Shown here: piece by piece, positions 57,237 through 64,000 of the stretch
How positions within the stretch are numbered: the stretch's first letter is position 1
How the letters are laid out: each line of letters starts with the position of its first letter
Assembly (NCBI RefSeq): GCF_950295315.1
Contig: NC_080168.1
Coordinates: forward strand, 68,395,254-68,459,253
Source of the DNA: Erinaceus europaeus
Taxonomy: Eukaryota > Chordata > Mammalia > Eulipotyphla > Erinaceidae
Reading direction: 5' to 3'
Length of the DNA: 64,000 nucleotides
Position numbers and translations under genes: made by a program
Notes under the pieces: generated by a model
What the model was told of the DNA's origin: nothing
The model's database searches: none
The model's input: only the letters and a program-made list of their open reading frames with translations

Positions 57237-57785
57237 CCCTTTCTTGTTATATGACTATCAGATATTATTTCTTGAAATTTTTAGTCTAGTTGTTTCTGGT
57301 ATTTTCTCTTTCTTAATTTCATGTATTTCTCTCTCTACACAAACACATTCATGTGCACTTTTTCCTCAACTCTTAATAAAATAACAATCTTTGTTAGCTT
57401 TATATGTCAAATAGTAATGATTCTGCATGAGGGTGTTACTAATGTCTTTAGAATAAATGCATATTCTTACTTGTTCTGACTGTCTGAAGGTCTTGTTTGC
57501 TAATTCACATATTTTCCATTCTGTATTAGGTAACTGAAATTGCCAGTTAAGTGAACCTTAATGATATTGTTATATATAACACAGACCAAAACGATTAGGA
57601 TTAATTCAGGCTTGAACAATTGAGAGTAGGAATATTTAAGTCAAATGCTAGTAGCATTTACATCATATATGGAAATAAAATTTTAGCATAAATATAAGAA
57701 TCAACATCTGTATATGAATATAAAACTATGGCTTATAGTTTAATATTTACTTCTATTAATTATTTTAAATTATTATTATTTTACA
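57237..57785. other. Unannotated AT-rich DNA
   Basis: No gene or recognised repeat. Confidence 0.4.
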
Positions 57786-57787
57786 TA

Positions 57788-59560
57788 GCTTTCCCATTCT
57801 TTAACCCTCTGGGAGTATGGACCCAAGATCATTGTGGAATGCAGAAGGTGGAAGGTCTGGCTCCTGTAACTGCTTCCCCATTGAACATGGGTGTTGACAG
57901 GTCATTCAATACTCCCAGCCTGCCTCTCTCTTTCCCTAGTGGGGCAGGGTTCTGGTGGGGTTGTCTGTCCAAGGAAGTCTGGTTAGCATCATGCTAGCAT
58001 CTGGAACCTGGTGGCTGAAAGAAGAGTTAACATATAAAGCCAAACAAGTTATTGACTACTAATCATGGACTCACCTTCTTCAGGTGTAGCATAAAGTATA
58101 TTGTCCAGCCTCCATTCAGAGGATGGAACATTCTCTACCGTTGATGCTTCAAGCTGAGTGCAAGGTCCTATGGGGGCCCACAAAGTTGTCTGTTTTGTTT
58201 TTCCTGATAGAGATGACCAATAACAATGGAGAAAGGGATTTATTCAAGGTGTAGGCCTAGCATGTCTGTTTGGGAATCTCAGGATGCCCTGAATAGGGCC
58301 CCAGCTGATGGGATGGCCTGATAGTGACTAAAGAGTCATCGTTAAAGTATGCCAGTCTCTTGCCCTTACTCAGCTTTTGCAGTCCTTGCGTTGATAAGGT
58401 TAGCTTTGGAGTGAGTGAGAGAACTGTAATAGGAAGTAGGTGAGGAGGGTATCTAAGTCTAATTAGATATTATTTCATTAGGAACTTTATACTGACTCAC
58501 TGTAGACTATTGTGTACTTTTGCTTCCAGTTATATATTTTGCCCTAATTTATGGATACATGTGAACATAAGCTCTATCTCACTGGGACCTGGCCTATATC
58601 TAGGATTTGGGACTTTGCTAGGAAGAGAACCTCATGGAACGGAATTAGAGAATGCTAGGAAAGGAAAGGTCTCACCTGAATAATGAGGCTGAAGGGTTGA
58701 CATTCCATGCCTGACATCTCTGGGCACAGTATGAAGTGAAGCATACCGAGGTGATGATAATCATTGCGTTGATTAGGTTGGGATTAGCAGATGCAATATC
58801 ATTTGGTATGAATTGAGAGAAGTATGCAGGAAAGAGAGCCCCACCCTAGAGATTCCAGGACTGGGGAAATATAGGCTCTATAAGGGAAGTGAGAGGCTCC
58901 TGCTGTCTTAGGGTTTAAGAAGACAATAGATATTCCTATAATCACATTATTTGGTAATTGGGTTAACTTTAAAAAATCCCTTTGTTAAAATTTGTTGTAT
59001 CATACACAACATTACCATAATTTATGTCCTTTGACATTATTTATATATAGCTGTGTCACCAGTTGCTTCTGTTCTCCCTGATCTAAGCTTTTAAGAGAAT
59101 CAACATATCAAAGACTCAGCCTATGGTCTGTGCATTAAAATGTCTAAGACATTCAATCGATTTTCCCCTCTCATATTAATTAAATAGTGATTTCTATGAC
59201 CACAAATTAGTAGGAGTGTACATAAACACCATTCCCACCACCAGAAGACTGTGTCCTATCCCATCCTTTCCCACCCCCACCACACCCCTTGAAGCCAAAC
59301 ATCCACCTTCACCCTCAACCCAGGGTTTTTACTTTGGTGCCCTACTCCAAATTTAGTCAAATCCTGATTTGAGTCTCCCTCTCTGTTCTTCTTTCTCTAC
59401 TTCTGTTTATGAGTGGGATCATCCCATATGTCTTTATCTTTCTGACTTAGCTCACTTAACATAACTCCTTCTAGCTCTATCCAAGAAGGTGGGTTCATTG
59501 TTCTTAATAACTGCATACTATTCCATTGTGTATATATACCACAGCTTTCTCAGCTACTCA
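57788..59560 (-). mobile_element. L1 long 3' UTR, antisense, interrupted
   Basis: 57788-58075 is the antisense terminal segment. From 58490 ('actcactgtagactattgtg') it continues through 'tatatattttgccctaattt', 'gctgtcttagggtttaag', 'cattcccaccaccagaag' and 'ttttactttggtgccctac' to the ORF2 end ('tactattccattgtgtatat', about 59515-59560). It is the mirror of 33850-35338. A further segment, 58076-58485, is inserted or variant. Confidence 0.9.
58195..58482 (-). mobile_element. Possible LTR fragment
   Basis: On the minus strand the complement of about 58225-58250 reads 'ttgaataaatccctttctcc', a polyadenylation-signal context common in LTRs. The flanking L1 3' UTR resumes at about 58490. 58076-58194 resembles the variant L1 3' UTR at 47580-47660 ('cctataggaccttgcactc' against 'ctacaggaccttgccctc', complement). 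No clean TG/CA ends or TSD were found. Confidence 0.35.
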
Positions 59561-59570
59561 TTTGTTATTG

Positions 59571-59783
59571 TTAAAAGATTTTTTAACTTTATTTATTAAA
59601 TCTGATAGGACAGAGAGAAACCAAGAGGGAAGAGTAATACGGGAAGTGAAACGGAGAAACCTGCAGCCCTGCTTCACCACTTGTGGAGCTTTCCCTCTGG
59701 AGGTGTTAACTGGGGACTTGAACCTAGGTCCTTGCACATAGTAATATGTGTGCTTACCCAAGTGTGTTACCACCCAGACCCTG
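59571..59783 (-). mobile_element. Type B SINE, antisense
   Basis: 'ctttatttattaaatctgat', 'gacagagagaaaccaagagg', box complement 'acttgaacctaggtcc', head 'gtgttaccacccagaccc'. It lies at the truncated end of the L1. Confidence 0.85.
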
Positions 59784-59811
59784 AAAAACTACATTTTAAT
59801 ACAGCTCATGG

Positions 59812-59965
59812 GACTGGAGAGATAGCTCACCAGGTAGGGCACCTGTCTGTGTTGTATACAGCCCAGGTTTGAGTCTTGGTAGCAAATGGAAGTGCCCTCA
59901 CACTAGGTAAAAGTTGTACTGTGGTTAAGTTCTCTCACTTTTTGCCCTCTGTATTAAGAAAAAAA
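59812..59965 (+). mobile_element. Type E SINE
   Basis: Head 'gggactggagagatagctcac', box 'cccaggtttgagtcttgg', 'agcaaatggaagtgccctc', 'gttctctcactttttgccc'. The best-preserved type E copy here. Confidence 0.8.
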
Positions 59966-59970
59966 CAAAT

Positions 59971-60130
59971 TGACCAACTAACCAACACTTCCTGCTCTGC
60001 TTTCTAACATCTATATTAATGCAAGGAAACATTGTCTGGGAATAAACTCAAAATCAGTGTCTGCCAAAGTAAATAGTTAAGCACTAGTAGCCATTATTAT
60101 ATGCTCAAGGAAGATGTTTGTGTTCTTCTG
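59971..60130 (+). repeat. Direct repeat copy 1 (unassigned)
   Basis: Shares an ordered series of words with 63525-63668: 'actcaaaatcagtgtctgcc', 'aaagtaaat', 'aagcactagtagccattatta', 'gaagatgtttgtgtt'. Small differences suggest an old duplication or an unnamed interspersed repeat. Confidence 0.85.
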
Positions 60131-60433
60131 GCCTCTCTTTCTCTTAATTATATGCTTCTGGAACCATGTGTCATGGGTTGAGATCATGGAAAATATGCAG
60201 TTTCTCAACTTGCAGCCATTGAATAATACGTCTCACTTCCACTCACATTCTAGGAGAACTAATCCAAGAGCAGTGAAATTACTTTCTATGTGTTCCTAGT
60301 ATCAAGGGGATGTTAAGATAAGAGTAGGATCTAGTGTCTCCTTTTTTAAATAAAAAAAAGATAAGAGTAAGATCAGAGCATATTCTTTTTGAAAATTCAA
60401 CCCTTCAGTTTCAATCACCAAATTAAAAATCCC

Positions 60434-60470
<37 letters not shown>

Positions 60471-60610
60471 ACATGAAGAAAATAATCAGATTTTCCTTCA
60501 ATGCTACATTTATAATTGGGCCACTTCAGTCTATATCCCCTAGTCTGTGCCTTCTATCTTTTCCCCCTCTTCTTCCTCTTCCCCTTCTCATCTTAGGAAC
60601 AACTGAGAAG
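60131..60610. other. Unannotated DNA with (AC)n
   Basis: No gene. An AC microsatellite of about 14 units lies at 60439-60466. Confidence 0.5.
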
Positions 60611-60616
60611 AGTTGA

Positions 60617-60947
60617 AGCTTTTCTTTTCTTTTCTTTTCTTTTTTAATATTTATTTTATTTATTTATTTATTCCCTTTTGTTGCCCTTGTTGTTTTATTG
60701 TTGTAGTTATTATTATTGTTGTCGTTGTTGGATAGGACAGAGAGAAATGGAGAGAGGAGGGGAAGACAGAGAGGAGGAGAGAAAGATAGACACCTGCAGA
60801 CCTACTTCACCTCCTGTGAAGCAACTCCCCTGCAGGTGGGGAGCCGGGGTTCGAACCGGGATCCTTATGCTGGTCCTTGTGCTTTGCGCCACCTGCGCTT
60901 AACCGGCTGCGTTACAGCCCGACTCCCCATAGCTTTTCTTTTCTTTT
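60617..60947 (-). mobile_element. Type A SINE, antisense, perfect 17-bp TSD
   Basis: 'agcttttcttttctttt' at 60617-60633 and 60931-60947. The copy is complete: AAT tail, 'gttgtcgttgttggatagg', 'gggaagacagagaggagg', a consensus-like pol III B box (ggttcgaaccc, complement of about 60847-60857) and an A box with one G to A change (complement of about 60903-60915). CpGs are retained, so it is probably the youngest SINE of the window. Confidence 0.96.
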
Positions 60948-60949
60948 GA

Positions 60950-61258
60950 GCAGCCTGTTGACTAGTACATTCTATCAAGGACTCCACACTGAAGGCTATT
61001 ATCTGCATAACAATCTAACCTGTAAGTTTATTTTTAATTTTTTAAATTTTATTATTGATTTACAAAATTATGAGATAACATGGGTATAATTCACACCATT
61101 CCCACCAGCAAAATTTTGTGTCACCACTCTTTCCATTGGAAACTACAGCAGTTCTCCCAAGTTTGCAGATATAAGTTGACTATTATTTCTATAGCTATCT
61201 TTCTCTTGTTATATATATTTGGCATTTTTTCTATGGTCCTGCCTCTATTCCTTTCTTT
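60950..61258. other. Unannotated DNA
   Basis: 'acatgggtataattcacacc' and 'attcccaccagcaaaatttt' near 61080-61115 resemble L1 3' UTR words ('cattcccaccaccag'). An old antisense L1 end is therefore possible from about 61025. Confidence 0.35.
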
Positions 61259-61261
61259 TCT

Positions 61262-63120
61262 TTTTTTTAAATTTATTTATAAATTAAAAAACAGAAAATA
61301 TCGACAGAACCATGTAATAAGAGGGGTGAAATTCCACACATTTCCAACCACAGTTCCATATCCCATCCCCTCCATTGGAAGCTTTCCTATTCTTTAGCTC
61401 TCTGGGAGCATGGACCCAGGATCATTATGGGGTGCAGAAAGTAGGAGGTCTGGTTTCTGTAATTGCTTCTCTGATGGACATGGGCATTGACAGGTTGACC
61501 CATACTGCCAGCCTGTCCGTATCTTTCCCTACTTGGGCAGGGCTCTGGAGAGGTGGGGTTCCAGGGTACATAGGTGAGGTCATCTATCTGGGCTAGTCAG
61601 GTTGACATCATGGTAGCATCTGCAACTTGGCACTTGGAACATGTATTCCTTTGCTTCCTCCTTTCTTGTGGGACTCAGTTCAGTAGTTCTTATAAGGTGA
61701 GGTTGATTGTAGCAAATTTCTTTAGTTCTTGAATATTTGAGGAAACCTTTATTTCTCCCCCATATTTGAAGGATAATTTTTCAGGATACAATATTCGTGG
61801 CTGAAATTCCCTCTCCTTTAGAACTTTGAATATGTCATTCCACTCTCTCCTTTTCTCTAGAGTTTGTAAAGAGAAATCTGATGAAAGTCTTACAGCTCTG
61901 CCTTTGTATATAACTTCTTTCCTTTCCCTAGCAGCTAGAAAAAAATTTTTCCTTGTCATTGACTTTTGATAGTTTTATAGGTGTTGGTCTTTTTGTATTT
62001 ATATATCTGGGTGATCGTTCTATCTCTTGAATGAGAATGTTCTGATGGTTTCCTAAGTGAAGGAAGTTCTCAGCTAAAATTGCTCTGAAAATGGACTCTG
62101 GGCCTTTGGCCTTGTCCTCCTCTTCAGATACAATCTTTTTATGGAGTCTGCAATTTCACAGAAAGTTGCTTCAGTCTTTCCTCTCCCTCATCTTTGAATT
62201 GAAAGAGTGGGCTGGCTGTATCTTCTAGATTGGAGATTATTTCTTCTGAATGTGTGGATCTACTTCCTAATCCTTCTACCTGGGCATGGATTGCAGTTAG
62301 GGTGTCTTTTACTCCCTGGAGTTCTGCCTGAAGTTCTTCTTTCAAGATTTGAAGATTCTTAGTGAACTCTGTTATAAGTTCCTCTCTTGTGTGTTTTCAT
62401 TCCACAGTAACATGCTCTTAATTCTTGCTTAATTTCTTGGAGAGTCCTCATACCTGTGTAGTCTGTCTCAGAGACTCTCTCTAAACCTGTAATTCCTTGG
62501 ATTTCTTGTATCATTTCTGTCTGGCTGATACAGCATAGTTGGCTGTGTAGTTCTGTTTCCCTGCTTGCACTTTTTTTTTTTTTGGTGCTGATTATTGATG
62601 GCCAGCAGCTGGTGCTATTGTGATCTGTAGGTTTCTTTTGTTTGCATGATGAGGGGGATGAGGGGGGGTTGCTTTGGTCAGTCTTGTTGCAAATGCTATT
62701 TTATGTTGTGTCCTTGCCTTAAATTCAGAAGGCTAAACTCCCTGAGTTAAAGACAGAGGTTTTAAGCCCGTCTCTTTTTTCATGCACTAGGAACAATGTT
62801 ACTTGCTTGCTGGGCTTAAAGTTAAATCACCAAAATAGTGCAGCTCAGTGCCAGCGCTGCCCAAAGCTCTTATTTGACTTTGCTGTTCTTCAACCTGTGC
62901 CTGCACCCCTTTTATCTCCAACCACATGTGAGCACCCACCTGAGGCTGCAGAACTTTCAGCTGTAGATTATGACTTCAGTTGGGTCTTGTTGCATTTATT
63001 TGTTGTTTTGGGAGGAGAGGCAATTTGGTCCCAGTTATTACATGGCCATGCCTCCCAGAAGTCCGTAAAGTTTATTTTACACTGATATGATCCGCAAACT
63101 GGATGAACTCTTCTGTTGCA
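61262..63120 (-). mobile_element. ORF1-only (HAL1-like) L1 derivative, antisense
   Basis: T run, then the L1-type terminal 3' UTR antisense (61262-61625, 'ctctgggagcatggacccag'). Directly next is the carboxy domain of ORF1p on the minus strand: frame 61690-61959 reads MTRKNFFLAARERKEVIYKG, then RREWNDIFKVLKEREFQPRI and YPEKLSFKYGGEIKVSSNIQ. Past a stop, ELLN and QERRKQRNT extend it to about 61625. 62139-62570 is the coiled-coil part (DTLTAIHAQVEGLGSRSTHS, EERLKQLSVKLQTP). 62580-63120 may be the 5' UTR. No ORF2 sequence lies between ORF1 and the 3' UTR, the defining layout of half-L1 (HAL1) elements. Frames are broken. Confidence 0.82.
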
Positions 63121-63524
63121 CATCCAAACTTTCTCATTAAAATAAAACTAGCAAGTAACTGTGCCCTTATTCCAAGTTCATTACTCTTGCATCAGAATGG
63201 AATGTAATTTTCCATGAACTTGACTGTCTTTACCAGGATCAAATTGGCCTTGACTTACATTTTCACTTTGCTTTTGTGTTGGGGAGAAGATTGGCGTGGC
63301 ATCTGTATTGGGAGAGAGAAATCAATTGTAGAAAATTCCTGGTGGAGCTTGTGAGAATGAATCATGATGCATAGAGACATTGGTATCAACATCAACTTCT
63401 GGCCTTCTAAGTCCCCCTTTCTGGAGTTCCCCCTGGAAAGTCTGAGTGGAGCAGAGGTCTGATGGAGTACAGCATCTAAGGGTCTGGGACCAAGACTCTT
63501 GGATGGGAGATATAATTCTTTCTT
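63121..63524. other. Unannotated DNA
   Basis: No gene or recognised repeat. The antisense frame 63255-63530 is unsupported. Confidence 0.4.
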
Positions 63525-63668
63525 GGCCAAGTGACTAACATTTCCTGGTCTGCTTCCTAACCTGCAAAGAAACAGTATCTGGGGGTGAACTCAGAATCAG
63601 TGTCTGCCAAAGTAAATGTTTAAGCACTAGTAGCCATTATTAGATCTTCAAAGAAGATGTTTGTGTTT
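63525..63668 (+). repeat. Direct repeat copy 2 (unassigned)
   Basis: Partner of 59971-60130, about 3.55 kb away in the same orientation. Confidence 0.85.
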
Positions 63669-63699
63669 CTCTCTCTATGGCTCCTTGCTCTATCAGCAA

Positions 63700-64000
63700 T
63701 TTAATAATGGTTGACAAGTTGTGTGATAAGAGGGGTACAAATTCTCCCACAACTATAGTTCTACATGATATCCCCTCCATTAGAAACCTCTTTATTCTTG
63801 ATTCCTCTGGGAATATGGACCAAAGATCTTTATTGTTAGCTGAAAGTGGAAGGCCTCTTCACTGGACATGCGTGTTGACAGGTTGATCCATGCACTAGCC
63901 TGTTTGTATTTTTCCTGGGGATGTGCAACTTCAGGACACACTGGTGAGGTCTTCTGCCCAGGGAATTCATATTGGAGAGAGTTACGGTAGCATCTTCAAC
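63700..64000 (-). mobile_element. L1/HAL1-type 3' UTR, antisense, runs off the window
   Basis: 'gataagaggggtacaaattc', 'tcctctgggaatatggacc', 'cactggacatgcgtgttgac', 'aggacacactggtgaggtc' follow the order of 61262-61625 and 39424-39800. What lies upstream (ORF1 or ORF2) is outside the window. Confidence 0.85.

Overview
This is nuclear DNA of a placental mammal. The repeat content points strongly to a hedgehog (Erinaceidae, probably Erinaceus). Dozens of tRNA-derived SINEs carry the 'gggagtcgggcg..gcgcagcgggttaagcgc' type of head that I associate with the hedgehog ERI SINEs. L1 copies of one lineage have a long (about 1.3-1.4 kb) 3' UTR. Two pieces match the carboxy end of a Vingi-type non-LTR retrotransposon, a clade described from hedgehogs. 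The species call rests on recognition and was not searched.

I find no intact host protein-coding gene and no convincing exon, tRNA, rRNA or CRISPR array. The window is intergenic or intronic DNA built from nested retroelements. The only host-gene sequence is a broken processed pseudogene of HNRNPA1 (about 43590-45127). Most open frames over 60 codons are chance frames in unique DNA or lie inside L1 and SINE copies.

Layout. 1-12.3 kb: mostly unannotated single-copy DNA with scattered SINEs, microsatellites, a 204-bp Vingi-related element with perfect target-site duplications (5612-5815) and a long inverted repeat (11911-12187). 12.5-14.4 kb: two SINEs followed by an L1 3' UTR. 14.4-24.9 kb: SINEs, simple repeats, old L1 ends and unannotated DNA. 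25-35.3 kb: a dense L1 nest with a 5'-UTR-like piece, several ORF2 pieces on both strands, an inverted L1 and two solo LTRs, one inside an L1 and one inside a SINE. 35.3-43.2 kb: SINEs, three short antisense L1 3' ends and unannotated DNA. 43.2-45.1 kb: a mariner transposase fragment cut off next to the HNRNPA1 pseudogene. 45.1-54.6 kb: a second L1 nest containing a 3.4-kb minus-strand L1. 54.6-64 kb: unannotated DNA, SINEs, a second Vingi piece inside a SINE, a long antisense L1 3' UTR, an ORF1-only (HAL1-like) element at 61.26-63.1 kb and a further L1-type 3' end running off the window.

In this report SINEs are grouped by head. Type A begins gggagtcgggcggtagcgcagcgg. Type B begins gggccgggtggtggcacacctgg. 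Type C begins gggctggagagatagcataatgg. Type E resembles C but has 'agctcac' in the head. B copies, and some A copies, may carry an extra 3' block ending near 'ataaccctggaggc'. All show a tRNA-like B box and a pyrimidine-rich middle (A and B) or a short body (C and E). The elements do not act together as a system. What can be read is an order of insertions, because younger elements interrupt older ones and several carry clear target-site duplications (TSDs).
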